Source of the DNA: Xiphydria camelus
Taxonomy: Eukaryota > Arthropoda > Insecta > Hymenoptera > Xiphydriidae
Assembly (NCBI GenBank): GCA_963678675.1
Contig: OY783196.1
Location: 18,408,138-18,472,137 of the forward strand
Direction of reading: 5' to 3'
DNA: 64,000 nt
A program made the position numbers and the translations under genes. Under the pieces are notes generated by a model that saw only the letters and a list, made by a program, of their open reading frames with translations, was not told the DNA's origin and did not search any database. Shown here in pieces: positions 22,501 through 32,795 of the stretch. Numbering within the stretch: the stretch's first letter is position 1; each line of letters begins with the position of its first letter.

Positions 22501-25500
22501 GTGGTCGCTGCTAACCGAGGGCTACCCCATTAAAACTGTATCCAGCGTGGAACCGACTGACCCCGAGTCGTCGTGAATTCGTCGCAGCTTTTGTCGGCAA
22601 TTTGCGATAATATTATAATCAGCCCCTTGCCGAGCCCGACCGCGCTGACCTCACGCTCGCGATAAATTGATGACCCGTGGAATCGTACCCCTCGTATGGT
22701 TTTATTGGTCGGTTCGCACGCGTATAACCGGCATCCATACGCGGCGTCGAAAGCGCGCGGGCAGTTCCCATGGAGTGTGGAGATTCCGAAAGAGCCCAGG
22801 CTCGATTTCACCTCGTTCGCTCACCGGGTATGACCCTGCGCGCCGCGCATTTTCGCGAGCACGTCACTTACGTCGTAATCGTCGTGGTAATGCCGCTGCA
22901 GCTCTCTTACGTGAGTCTTTCGACTCTCGCTCGAGTCCTAGCCCTCAGCGATTCGTCTGGTTTCGTTCGGTTCATCGCTCGATTTTTTCTTCTGTCTCTC
23001 TCACGATACACGCGCAGAGAGTACCGTGTGCCGCTCGTAGGAGGAGGCTCTACTCGAACGATGGTTACAAATCACTATCGATCTGTTGCCAAATTAACCG
23101 AGTGATGGATCGTGTCTCGAAGAAAATGAACGAGCTACGAGAAAGTACCTGGCTCGGCCGTAGTGACGGGTTATCTTCGCGTTTTTATCTATAGCACGCG
23201 TAGTAACTTTATCATACGCGTACTACGGGCGTAATAAGGTGCGTGTAATTGTCGGGACGAGATCCCTCCTTGGAAGGCCGTGAGACGAGCGACGAAATTC
23301 AGTCACGAAGATGGATGCGCTTTCCAGTCCGAATATGATATTTTGACGCGGCGCGCGAGACCTCTCGACCCGAGGTTCTAACGGCGGCTTTCTTTCTTTT
23401 TCTGTTACAGGTGATATCATTGGAATCCACTGCACTCACGGGGTCAACCGCACCGGATACTTCATCTGCCGGTGAGCCTCGAATCTCGCTCCAAGCTCGA
23501 GCACTAATTATTACCAACCGCAGCTCTAATTAGCTAATTGTATTTATAGTCAGTTCTGGAATGCCCGACGATCTTTGTCGGGCACCGAGGCATTTTTCAC
23601 GAATGAATTCGGTCGTAACGAAGATTAGTCGCTTTTGGCCGCGCTCTTCTCTCCTCCGATACGAATCTCATTCGACTCGACTTACGTTTGCTCACGCGCG
23701 CCTGCCGTTTCTCTGTTACAGGTATCTCGTGCAACAATTAAGTTGGGATTACCAGGACGCCTTGAAAGGTAGGATATTTTTTTAATTTATTTATCCAAAA
23801 TACATCCATATCGCTACGTGTATCCTCTGGCTTCTCCCGACGAGTGATCCACGTTCGCTGACGCGAGTTGGACCACATTTCGGTCCAACGCCGTCAACGC
23901 TATAAGGAACGTCGATTCCACTCTTCCCTCCCATACCAGAGAAGTTCATTTGACTCGAGACCCCGTTCCCTCTCTGAAATCTACACCGCCGATAATTACT
24001 GTACCGGCTGAGCGCCCATAGATACCCATAATTCAGTGACCGGATAAGATCTGAATCTTATAGGCGGCGCCAGTGCCTCCGAGAGACAATACGGAGTTAT
24101 ACAGCCGGTTTAATTAGAATTACGATTACGGGCGCGCTTTATCGCGGCGCTCGTCGTCTATATCCAGAAGCCACCCGACGGCCCTGACCTAATCTCGATC
24201 GAGGTAGCGGCCGAAATGGGAATTTCCATTTCGGGATTTCTCTCTCTCTCTCTCTTTCTCTCTTTGGAGAAGCCCGCGTCCTTTCGGAGTACGCAAAAAG
24301 GAAATTCGATAAACCTCGCGCGGAGACATCGCGAGCTGCAGTTTCGGTGAGACATCCCGATCGAAAGGCGCGCTTAAATATTCCACGAGGTGCCCCCTCG
24401 TAAACCAGGGCGTTTAGTGTCACCGCCGAATGTAAATATGATACTCCTTGGCACGGTACGCGTTCACCGATATACTCGCGCGTACGAAACGCGAGTTACA
24501 GCGGCCGGCCGGCCGTAGCTTATATCTTCTTTCCTCCGCTTACCCGTCGCGGCATCCGATCGCTGGTATTAATGCCACTTTGAAACGCTAAGTAATACTT
24601 TTCGGTGCCGAGCTCGTCGTATATCTCGCGCGAGCCTTGGCCGCGGCACGCTTGCGACGGCCGCTCTACACGGTCGGACACGTGCGACGCACGCGCCGGA
24701 AATCCCTCGAGTCGCGATATTGTTTCTTCGAAAATCCGATTCACTTATAACCTCCATCGAAAAGACGGTGGTAGAAGACGCGTCGCGCGAGAAAGATATC
24801 ACTTTTCGAACTGCACATCGCAGCGAAGCTTATCGTTCCTTCGAGGATGACCCGGAGGAAGGAGTAGCAGAGAAGATTCAGTTGATCGAAGTATTTCCTT
24901 CTTTGAGTTAATAATTAGCTCTTCCCCGACGAATCTGAGGTTAGATTTGTAAAAATCCTCCACCGACGCACACTCTTTTCCATCCTAGATCCCGACGAAG
25001 CCATCATTGCGCGCTCCCTCGATCGCCCTACGCTCCGGACGATATTTCCGCATTGCCGTTTTAGCTTTTGAGGAGGCCCGTGGCTATCCGATCGAGCGCG
25101 AGGCTTACTTGAACGACCTGAAGCAGACGCCGAAGGGCAAGAAAATCGACACCACTAACGTCAAACTCAAGCCGTCCTCGACGCCGGTCTGGAGGATATC
25201 GATGAAGTCGAAGAAACCGCAGCATTCACCGTATCCGCTGCCGCCTCCTCCGCGAGCGCTTCGACGGGGTTTCGTGAACGGAGGACCCTTTCCTCAACCA
25301 CGCTTTCCCTTCGGTGGTCCCGGTCTCGGGCCGATGCCCCCGCCGATGCCACCGCTGCCGCCGCTGCCGCCGCCAGGTCCTCCGGGACCGATGTACGGAC
25401 CCAGACCAATGAGATACGGACCACCCCCGATGCGTCCACCCATGCCACATCGGCCGCCGGGACCGGGCTTTCCGAATCCCGGTTTTCCGCCGCGCATGCC

Positions 25501-25855
25501 CGGTCCTCTCAGGATGCCGGGACCGCCCAGGTTACCACCGGGTCTGCCGCCGCGACTGCCTATGCCGCAGATGCCGCCACCGTCTCCGGTCGGGCTCAAG
25601 AGGTCAAGGTCGCACCAGGCGCTGAAAAAGAAAACCCTCGGAAACGGAACTATGATACGTCCACGCGGCATCGTTCTCATGCCGACGTCGCCGCGAGAAA
25701 AGCGCGCCAGGAACCCCCCGACGCCGACCAAGGAGCAGGATTTCACGGTGGACACCTTCGAGGAGAACTTGACGACGCCGTCGGTGCAGACATTGCCGCA
25801 GCAGGGATGGAACATAGTGCGCTATCGTCATCCCAAGAGACGGCGTGATCCTTAG
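13464..25855 (+). CDS. DUSP11: DUSP11/PIR1-family RNA 5'-triphosphatase (3' four exons, 5' end missing)
   Basis: Four exons (13464-13507, 23411-23471, 23722-23768, 25065-25855) join with matching phases to give about 314 residues ending at TAG 25853-25855. The order is: a short helix-like segment (YFKVMDDFMSSSDEG); strand plus P-loop GIHCTHGVNRTGYFICR with catalytic Cys and Arg of the HCxxGxxRTG motif; YLVQQLSWDYQDALKAF; then the family motif ARGYPIEREAYLNDL; then a roughly 200-residue Pro/Gly/Met-rich tail and a basic C-terminus. Known for the family: DUSP11 removes gamma and beta phosphates from RNA 5' ends in the nucleus and associates with RNP and splicing factors. The P-loop and the ARGxxIER segment separate it from protein-tyrosine DUSPs. 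It could instead be the phosphatase half of a capping enzyme, but no guanylyltransferase motif follows and the tail ends in a stop. The N-terminal part (general-acid loop) was not found, so the start is unknown. The first visible intron is about 9.9 kb and repeat-filled. Confidence 0.88.
13566..13801. mobile_element. Palindromic MITE in DUSP11 intron with TA duplication
   Basis: Left CACAGAGACAAAAAATAGTAG and right (reverse complement) CACTGAGAAAAAAGTATGG are inverted. Inner AGATTCAACTAAATTGGC faces GCCAATTTAGTCAAATCT, and CTAGTTACTTGAATTAA faces ATTAGTTCAAGTAACT. TA lies on both sides (13564-13565, 13802-13803). It sits about 60 bp after the exon donor. Confidence 0.86.
13802..17006. other. 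DUSP11 intron, GC-rich part
   Basis: CpG-rich sequence with long overlapping frames on both strands (14.0-15.2 and 15.6-16.9 kb), a (CG)n run at 14760-14776 and one MITE. No spliceable exon seen. Confidence 0.5.
15322..15568. mobile_element. Palindromic MITE, family GGTCTAGTTGAATACGAA, copy 3
   Basis: Left CACCCAAGGAAAAGGTCTAG and right (reverse complement) CAATAAGGGAAAAGGTCTAG, with the same inner AAATTTATTCGAGATGAAG and AATTCAAATA blocks as the copies at 769 and 10089. A TA precedes the left end; the right flank is TTA. Confidence 0.85.
17007..17263. mobile_element. Palindromic MITE, family ATCAATTTGATCTTTTTCC, full copy
   Basis: Left CACAGAGAAAAAAAAGTTAG and right (reverse complement) CACAGAAGAAAAGGATTAA are inverted. 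The centre contains ATCAATTTGATC and AATATCAAATTGATGTATT. TA precedes the left end; TC (a likely decayed TA) follows the right. A truncated copy lies at 19768-19954 and an older one at 1703-1928. Confidence 0.85.
17311..17563. mobile_element. CAGTACTCCCTCC-family MITE, copy 1
   Basis: It begins CAGTACTTCCTCCATAATTT and ends with the inverse GGAGGGAGTACTG, with TA on both sides (17309-17310, 17564-17565). It is 253 bp. Internally it carries the direct repeat GTTGCGCGCAGGTATG twice. The TA duplication and CAGT end point to a Tc1/mariner-type transposase acting in trans. Confidence 0.9.
17782..18036. mobile_element. CAGTACTCCCTCC-family MITE, copy 2
   Basis: It aligns base for base with the copy at 17311 over about 255 bp with few differences, including the two GCGCGCAGGTATG blocks. 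It starts after a TA and is followed by TT. The closeness of the copies and their spacing of about 220 bp suggest recent activity or local duplication. Confidence 0.9.
18037..19110. other. DUSP11 intron, possible retroelement debris
   Basis: An AT-balanced stretch has a TATA-like ATATATAAG at about 18358 and repeated CATTCAGTGT/CAGTGTG phrases at 18430-18800 like insect initiator sequences. It could be a decayed LTR or 5' UTR of a retroelement. No LTR ends, primer-binding site or coding trace was found. Confidence 0.25.
19111..19247. repeat. Foldback (long inverted repeat), part 1
   Basis: ATTGTGCAACAAGGGCTGAAAG on the left faces the inverse of CCAACTTTGGTCCGTGTTGC on the right. The centre TGCCCGAGCGAAGCGAGGGC is itself a small hairpin. 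No coding capacity. Confidence 0.75.
19243..19443. repeat. Foldback (long inverted repeat), part 2
   Basis: TTATAACAAGTGAATGCAAG and GTGGTGCTTTTCATG on the left face CATGAAAAGCACCAC and CACGTGTTATAA on the right. GGGACGAAAGT and ACTTTCGTCCC lie inside. With part 1 it forms a tandem pair of hairpins that share an edge. Confidence 0.75.
19494..19767. mobile_element. Hairpin element, copy 1 (arms about 70 bp)
   Basis: After a unique head (TTCAAACTGATGAACGCAAC...) comes a near-perfect hairpin at about 19599-19742. GACTGTGTTTAGATCGTAG faces CTACGACCTAATTAAACACA, and the tip is GAGGCTCGCC-TTC-GGCGAGCCTC. A second copy at 20746 shares head, arms and tail (ATGATATAAGATACTATT) but has lost the tip. 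Confidence 0.85.
19768..19954. mobile_element. Truncated copy of the 17007 MITE family
   Basis: ATCAATTTGATCTTTTTCC onward matches the full copy at 17007-17263 to its right end TTTTTTCTGTG. The left arm is missing where the hairpin element ends. The sequence that follows matches the DNA after the full copy too, so this was a larger duplicated block. Confidence 0.78.
19955..20030. repeat. Duplicated flank of the 17007 element
   Basis: CGTATCTAGATTCTTAAATT through AAAAGAAGTATATA is the same as 17264-17310. Here a 22-23 bp unit (TGTGTCGTATCTAGATTCT) is repeated in tandem. It shows that the repeat at 17 kb extended beyond its apparent MITE end. Confidence 0.7.
20405..21318. mobile_element. CAGTGCTCCCTGG transposon (non-autonomous, TA duplication)
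   Basis: The ends are perfect inverted repeats of 22 bp beginning CAGTGCTCCCTGGCTAATT, flanked by TA at 20403-20404 and 21319-21320. Subterminal blocks also pair (AAAGCACATCTAGGCGAAGC with the inverse of GCCTAGATGTGCTTT). There is no transposase; the interior is partly another inserted element (20746-20969). Ends and target site fit the Tc1/mariner/pogo superfamily (inference). Confidence 0.9.
20746..20969. mobile_element. Hairpin element, copy 2, inside the 20405 transposon
   Basis: It matches 19494-19767 from TTCAAACTGATGAACGCAAC to GATATAAGATACTATT, with a deleted hairpin tip (CCTCCTCCCCAAACCATG in place of the GC-rich loop). It is the innermost layer of a three-level nest. Confidence 0.82.
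21387..23410. other. DUSP11 intron, 3' part
   Basis: GC-rich with overlapping composition-driven frames and no repeat family recognised, up to the pyrimidine tract and acceptor before 23411. Confidence 0.5.
23411..23471 (+). CDS. DUSP11: DUSP11 catalytic P-loop exon
   Basis: This exon lies between acceptor tctgttacag and donor CCG|GTGAGC. It encodes DIIGIHCTHGVNRTGYFIC plus two bases of an Arg codon. The HCTHGVNRTG stretch is the Cys-based phosphatase signature, with the form (CTHGxNRTGY) typical of RNA triphosphatases of the DUSP11/capping-enzyme group rather than protein phosphatases. Cys is the nucleophile and Arg binds phosphate. Confidence 0.93.
23722..23768 (+). CDS. DUSP11: DUSP11 exon after the P-loop
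   Basis: This 47-nt exon follows acceptor ctctgttacag and ends AAAG|GTAGGA. Its first base completes the split Arg codon, and it reads YLVQQLSWDYQDALK. This is the helix that follows the P-loop in the family; the last G joins CT of the next exon to give Ala. Confidence 0.9.
23769..25064. other. DUSP11 last intron
   Basis: A 1.3-kb intron with a short (TC)n tract at about 24240-24264, a CGGCCGGCCGGCCG run at about 24503-24515, and otherwise nothing recognised. Confidence 0.6.
25065..25855 (+). CDS. DUSP11: DUSP11 last exon: end of phosphatase domain, proline-rich tail
   Basis: The acceptor is cattgccgttttag. The exon opens with AFEEARGYPIEREAYLNDL, the conserved end of the phosphatase domain, then a Lys/Pro linker. 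About residues 55-165 of the exon are a low-complexity tract of PxP, GPP and MPxP repeats. It ends in a basic region with KRSRS, KKK and a final HPKRRRDP. Disordered Pro-rich and basic tails fit a nuclear RNA-associated protein; basic clusters could act as nuclear localisation signals (inference). The frame stays open over 263 codons while the opposite strand also shows long Gly/Arg-rich shadows. A poly(A) signal lies about 215 bp beyond the stop. Confidence 0.93.
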
Positions 25856-26069
25856 ACGTCCGGATTATTCGACGCGAAATCATCGACTTTCCTTATCGTA
25901 ATCAGACCGTTGGCACGAACGGATCGACTTAGGATGATTTGGGGAAAGCCCGACGAGAGGACGATTCCGTTGCTCGACATTCATCACCCTCTTTCTTTTC
26001 GATACTCCCTTCGTACCCCCGACATCTTATTGACAACTAATTACGTCCGATGACTATGTTCGATTGACA

Positions 26070-26075
26070 AATAAA
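26070..26075 (+). promoter_or_regulatory. Probable poly(A) signal of the DUSP11 gene
   Basis: AATAAA sits about 215 bp after the stop codon, in an AT-rich patch (ttgacaaataaaaatac), the first such hexamer downstream on this strand. This would give a short 3' UTR. Confidence 0.6.
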
Positions 26076-29000
26076 AATACACTTTATCAGTACTTTGCAG
26101 CGGTTGATTGTTCGGAACGAAATCCCGGATACGATGCTCTTCTGTCGGGAAATTACTTCTCGTGCGGGCAATCCTTTTCGTTCGACTGTCACAAATAGAA
26201 ATGCGCTTCAAATTTCAGTTCGACCGTATTAAAGACAGAGGTAAGTAACGAATAGGGTAAACGATACAATTATCAACACTATATGATCAAACGAAATTCT
26301 CAGTCATCGATTCCTATTTTTTTTCTATCTAATGCATTGTTCATGGGAAATTATCAAAAACCGTATCGTCAATCCTAATTATTTCACACTGTAGACGCGT
26401 CCCGGTGAATCGTGACAGCTGTTTAGAAAAGGAGAGTAGACGAATTTCACCTACTCGCTCCGTCGGGGCTAATTGAATAATAAGTAGCTCGATGGCTAAT
26501 TCGTCTTCGGTGGACCCGGAGCGAGGGTCCAGTTGCGGTGTGTACGCAATTAGAGGTACACGTGCCCGCGATCGAGATACGATCACGCATCGGCCGGGGG
26601 ATCTTTCTTACGATATAAATCAGGGAATAATTGACGGCAACGTGATACCGCGGCAGTCCCATTCGGAGGGATCGATTTCTGTGGCGGCCCCGAAAGGTTG
26701 GAGTCGAGATGTCGTTGCACCGAGCGCGCGCGCGTCGAGGCGCTACTTCCGACGATTTCGTGCTTTCCACTCGCGATTGTCTTCTCGTCGTCGGCACACG
26801 AATTAGTATGTACATACTCGAGAGGTCACGGACGCCCGAATTTCTTCCGGCTACAGGTCTTCCGAGAAACAGCGAAACCTTCGCAGTCGAGGCTACGCGT
26901 GCTTCGATCGGGCGTAATAACAGAATCATCGAACGCTTCGCTTTCGATGCAGGAAATCCCGCGACGAAGAAAACGTCGAGCGGGAGATTAAAATGTTTTG
27001 TCCACGCGCGCGCGGCCGTGAGGAGGTTCGAGAATTCCTAGAGTCGAGTACCTATAGATGCCTAGCGCCACTCCCGTTTAACAAGGTTATAATGTATGCG
27101 GTGTACGGATGTAATTGGACGCAGCGCGGGGAAAGCTGATGAAAGACCGGGGCGAGCGTCGTGTGTCCCGTGTCTCGTCGAGATATTAAAGTGATTCAAT
27201 ATTCGGTCCCGGTTAAAGGTCAGCCGTGTAGGAGGGACACGTCTCTCGCGCGCCTGCCCATATATCACAAACTCTGCCGTTGGCGCGCGTGGAATAATTC
27301 CTTAAGAAATTGCACTGGTATGGGACGGGGAAAGAGACGCGTTGCCGCTGTGAAATATGTTCTCTCGGCATCGGGATCCGGGAGACCCCTCGGCTCGATC
27401 GGTAGAGTTCATCCGAGGCGCGTCGCGACGCTTGGCGCGATCGGTTTCAGAGGGACTCCGCGAGTTTCAGTCGCCGTTCGAACGAGGATTGAACTATCGA
27501 TTGGAGTTATTCGAAATCCGCGAAGATGAGACATTCTGAGGAATCGAATTTCACTGGTGAGACGAACGGGGGAGTCGGCTTCGGGGAAGCGTTGATTAAT
27601 ACGTAATATTAATTTAGATGGTAATTTGTCGGGTGATAAATACACTCGTACACACGAGTATTATGCTCGCGCCGGTGATATATGGCAACACGCAGCGACA
27701 CGGACCGCCCCGCGCATGGTTAGAATCCTGATGAGCCTTCTCACGCCGCGGAACGTCACGAGGGAGACGGGAATCCGTATCGATTACGGGCCAATCGAGA
27801 TATCGATCACTTTTAACGTTCCACGATTCCTCTTTTCCTTTCCACGCCCGTCAAATATCTTCGGGCGTCTCGAGCCTCATTCGCGGTAGTTGCAGAGACA
27901 AAACTATATTTTACCTCTCGGACGCGAGTGTAGGACGCGACGTGCGCCGAAACGCGACGACATCGCCGTGCTGCTTTACACAATGAGGACGAAAGCGTCT
28001 GTCGTATTTTTTTAGCATATATAGGTACCACATTTTTACGTATACACACATACGCATACCCACCCGTTCTCCGATGTACAGACTCTTCCGATCCACAAGA
28101 CCCCCGCGGAGGATGCCGCCTTGTCGAACAACGACACCGCGCAGTCCCGATTTATGCGCCACGAAAATTGCTTTAAAATCCTTTCGACGCGCGCGTTGTA
28201 CGCCCTTCGCGGATCGAGGATGATCGACGAAAGGGAAGACGCGATTGCGCTCGCGATAGCCTCCTCGAACGAACGAGCGATCGTCCAAGTTTCGAGCGTC
28301 ATTTTTCAATGCGGTGATTCCCCTCGAAAGGAGGTGTTTACCCGGCACGACCCCGAAAAAGGGTAGATATAGAAAGAGAGCCAGGAAAAGGTTCGCACGA
28401 TGACGGCTTCCCGGGGAAAATGGCACGCGCGGCGGTTCCGGGAGCGAAGAGCCACCGCGTTGTCTTCGGCGTTATCGTCGTCGTCGTCGCGGAGGAAGAG
28501 GAAGAAGAGAACGACGAGACGCGCTCCGGATTCCCACCGAGTCGGTTCCTCCCGGTTCGCCCGGGCCGGATCCAAACTGGGAAAGTTTCGATGGCGACGA
28601 TTCGAGGAGGACAGATCGTTGCTCCTCACCGCGGTCCCGATTCACAGAGACAATCCGAAAGTTACTTCTGGTCCACCGCGTGGACGTGAAAACAATCGTC
28701 CGCCGCGGTACGAACGTCGACGGGCTTCGGGGATACGGTCGCGGGACAACAGTTTCCCGGAGCCGAGGCGCGGTACCTATCTCAGCTAGACATTAGATTT
28801 ATCGACATATTTTCTCAGTCTTTTGAGACTTTATTTACTTTTATACGGCGACTTCTTTTTTTCTCTCTCGTGTTTCGGGTTTATTGGTCCCACCGGTCGA
28901 TGCGCGTCTGCGGGGGAGGAGGAGAAGAAGGAGAAGGACGAGGGGGAGATGGATGAGACGGAGGTGGGGATCACGAACCTACGACCAGGGGAGGAGAGCT

Positions 29001-31700
29001 CTCGATCGAGAGAAGGGCTCACCTCGGAGAGTCGTACACTTATCGGGAATAGAAAAAGTTACTAGACGAGAGAACGAGCCGAGTCGCGCACACCCGCGTC
29101 CGCAAATGCCCGAGTCGTCGAGGTTATAAGCTGTACGACTCGCGGGTGCAATATCGGACGAATCGCTGAAGAGAGAGGCTACGAGAAAAGGGAGTGCAAG
29201 CGCGAAAATCTGCAGTAAACCGGCCGCGCGCGTGCGAGGAGTCTGCGGGGAATTGAACTTTTCGAATAATTTGGAAAAACTCGTGACGAGGGACAAACAA
29301 GACCATAAAGTCGCTCCCCTCCCCTCCGTCTTCCCGCCTCCGCAGCTCCTCGCAGAAGTTTTACATTTATACCGTGTGGAGAGGAGGTGTGACGTGCTCG
29401 AAACTCGATGAAGAAGCTCGTCCGCCGGAAGACGCGCCGCGCGCGATCGTGAGAATCGCGTCTCCTTCGACCTCCTTCCGTTCAACGTTTCCGCGAGGAC
29501 TCGCTCGAGTAGAAAAGGGAATTTCGTGATTTCGGAAAACTCTCGCAAGGGGAAACGCTCGGAGCAACGAGAAGGGATCTCCGGGGTGTGTCCGCGGGAG
29601 TCGTCCCATAACTCTCTCCCCGCGAGGGGGAAGCGATTCCCCCTCTCCGGGCACGATAATTACACGATAATTAGCTCCGATTAATTCCTCAAAAATGAGG
29701 AATGCTCGAGTCTGCGGTAGGTAGGAGGGCGCCACCGGAGGAGTCGGAGGAATAATAGGAGGACGCGCCGGGGCTATAGGCCGAGACGTACGCGCGCGAG
29801 GGCCAGGACCCGAAGTACTAATACGATACCCGTTGGGTGCACTTTAATGCCACAGTTCGGCCTACTTAGCGGGCAGCTTGATTAACATGGAGTGATTAAT
29901 AGTCGCGCTCCCTCCGTTCGTTCCAACCCCACCGCCCTACCGAGATCTAATCGCACGATATTTATTACCTACGCGCGTCGTCCACCTCGGGGCCTTCGCC
30001 TCGGGTTTTGCACTTTTTTGCACCGTCGCGAGCCGGTCCTCGAATCTCCGTCCGTTCCGCGCCGCGCTCCCAGGCCCTCCCCGGCCCTCCGCCGGGGCGC
30101 CCTTCGCGCAGCTATAGTATACCGCGGGAACGAGGTAGGCACGAATATCGTCGGGAGGAGAAGGAGGAGGAGCCCGCTACCCGAGAGACAACTTACAAAT
30201 TATTCCAACGAGTGCCGACTCTGTAACGAATCGGCCTCTTCTGTCGTTATTGCCATTGTTATTGGCTCTTAAGTGGTCGTCTTCGACTTGGATTATCCTA
30301 CGGCGCGCGCGAGTTAGAGGTGGAGTTCACGCACGGCGTGTCGTTATCAAGCGGGTAACGCATTACCGAGTGGCGGTTAAGTGGCAGTCGCTATCTGCGT
30401 TTACTCGTCACACCGCATTACGCTAACAGACTCGTCGTTCCGTTACACGTTGCTCTAATCCTAGGTTATGCTCGCGTTCGTACAGTTTCCCTAATGAGCG
30501 ATCCAGGTGCCTCGTCGATGGAGGAATGCGCGTTTGAGCGCGCGGTGCAGGAGGAGTGGCGGAAAATGAGAGGCAGCGAGTCCCCGCTCTCTCCTCGCCT
30601 CCCGAATGATGTCGCGTCGGCGTCCGCGCGAAAGACGTATCGTCCCCTCGTTATTCCCCCTCTCGCGCGTTGCGTCAGCGTTACGCTGGCGCCGCACGGG
30701 TTTAGATTTCCGCGCTGCGATGAAGCATTTTCTCGACGTTGAGGTACTCGCAATTTCCGCGCGGATTGCTGATTTTTGCGGAGGAACCGAGGCGAGAAAG
30801 GGTGGTAAAATGTCGAGCCCTTGGCTGTTGTACCATATCGGTGCAATGGCGGGTAACCAGTAGTCCTGTTCCTTTTACCCGCCACTCTTCCGTCACGCGG
30901 AAACCTTCACGATATTCCGAGGAATACCGCCACCGATTTCCCGTAACGCTCTCCAAAAGCGAACGTAGCGAGAAAATTCCGCGGTACCTTTTCACGCTCG
31001 ATGCCCGGTACGGCAGAGCGGAGCCGGATTTTATGAGGCAACGATCATATGTACAGCGCACACGCGCTGAACGTTGCGAAGTAGTCAACGCAATAAATAC
31101 CGACAACAATGCATTGACGCACGAACCCCGCTGACGCAGGTGCATTCTCGCGAGCCGGCTCTAATCTGCGGAATTCTCCTTCTTCTTCGCGCGAGCGAGT
31201 AGGCGCACGCACTTCCGTGCTCGAGAGACTTTTCTCCATGGTGCGGAGGAGAGTAGGGCGTGATGCGCGGCGCCGCACCCGCAGCCCCACGAACCGGTAT
31301 ATTTCAAATTCCGAAAAGAAGACCGCGCGCGCGGGTGAAGAAAAGAAGAAAGTCGATTCAAAGTGGATTCGAAGCTTTCGTGGCGAATTTATGTACGCAA
31401 GAGCCGGTCGCTCCGTTCATTATCATGCTTAAACACGCAATCGGGCGAAGTACCTCGCCCGCGGCTTCTGCGTAGGTAAGAGGGAGAAAGGGAAGAAAAA
31501 AAGAGAGGGGCGAGCACGGAAAAGAGAAAAGACGATCACGGCCCAAATACGCCAGACCGAAGAGCCCCGACTGATTACACAAGCCTCTTTTCATTTACCG
31601 GGTGTCTCGCGTCCTCCCCGCTCGGCATTGCGGATGTCAAATTTGATTCCTGGTCCTCGACTCGCGTCGGGCGTTCCGGAAGCCGCTGCTCGACGTGGCC
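26076..31700. other. Long GC-rich region without recognised gene
   Basis: CpG-rich throughout, with frames open on both strands at once, the mark of composition and not coding. Purine-rich tracts lie at 28490-28520 and 28910-28950. No tRNA, rRNA or splice-supported exon seen. Confidence 0.45.
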
Positions 31701-31825
31701 GTAAGCTGTTATCAAAAACTCCGAGTACTTTTGATGCACCGTTAGAAGTTGTTAAAAGCTTCCATCATATTTGTGAATTAAATTTACAAAACTAATTGTG
31801 AAATTCAGAAACTACTGGGAATTTA

Positions 31826-31887
31826 CGATACATATTGTGATTCTACGATATCTCATTGTGATTCAACAATATTCATCGTGATTTTTC
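31826..31887. repeat. Short AT-rich tandem repeat, about 21-bp unit
   Basis: Three diverged units of the form ACGATAT(n)CATTGTGATT follow one another. They sit in a wider AT-rich patch (31700-32010) with AAAGCTTCC on both sides in inverse, probably an old repeat. Confidence 0.5.
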
Positions 31888-32795
31888 TATAAACTTATGG
31901 AATTTGTATTTTTTCGCATCAAATCGTTAGTAATTTTACCACACTTTTGTGTTTATCGAAAGCTTCCAATAAAATTTGTTAATTCAAAACAGACATTTTT
32001 AATAGCGCGGATCGGACCCAGACATCAGCGCACTCGTGTCCATTCACCGCGCTTTTATCGAGTCACGCCGCGGATGCCGAAGTGGTCTCGCGACCAGATT
32101 GGCTCCCTCCTCGAGAAGCGCGCCGACTCGGCCGCCAGGCACACGTACGCGCGCGCGCCATGATCAGTTTAAGCGATCGTCTTCACCTGCGCGACCTCCG
32201 CGCGACTGGCCAGTTGAACAACGCGGGCTGCTCATCTCGAGGACTCTCGATCGGCCTCTCTTCGTGCTGGTGCTCGACGGGTACGGCGATAACGATAACG
32301 AGAATCGGAATGTTCTTGAAGGGGTCCACTGCGGAGGACGAAGTATACCGGGACGCGAGCTTCCGAAACCCGCGGTACTCTCGCCCATCTCGTTTTCTCT
32401 TTCTCTCTTTCTCCTCCGAAGAGGCGCTTCGAGGATGGAAAAAAGAATATCGATGCTTGATACAGCCCCCCGACCCTTAAGTACGCAACGGGTTGTCTCA
32501 CTGTTTATTCATGCGCGCGTCGGACAATGAGCCGATAATTAAGGAGCCGTGTAATTAGTAATTAGCGTGCGTTATTAACAGCGCAAACAGTCGACCGACG
32601 GCGAGCCGTGGCGACTACAGCCGTGAAGGCTAGTCTGACAACGTCCAGCGCGTGAGATAACGAATAGACGAGGCGGATGAAACGCGACGTGCGAGTCGTT
32701 AAGAGGATCGAAGAGATTAATTAAGATTGAAGCGACGAGCGAACTCGAAGCGACGGAGTCACACTTCGCACAGCGCTACTCGATCCTTCGCCCTG

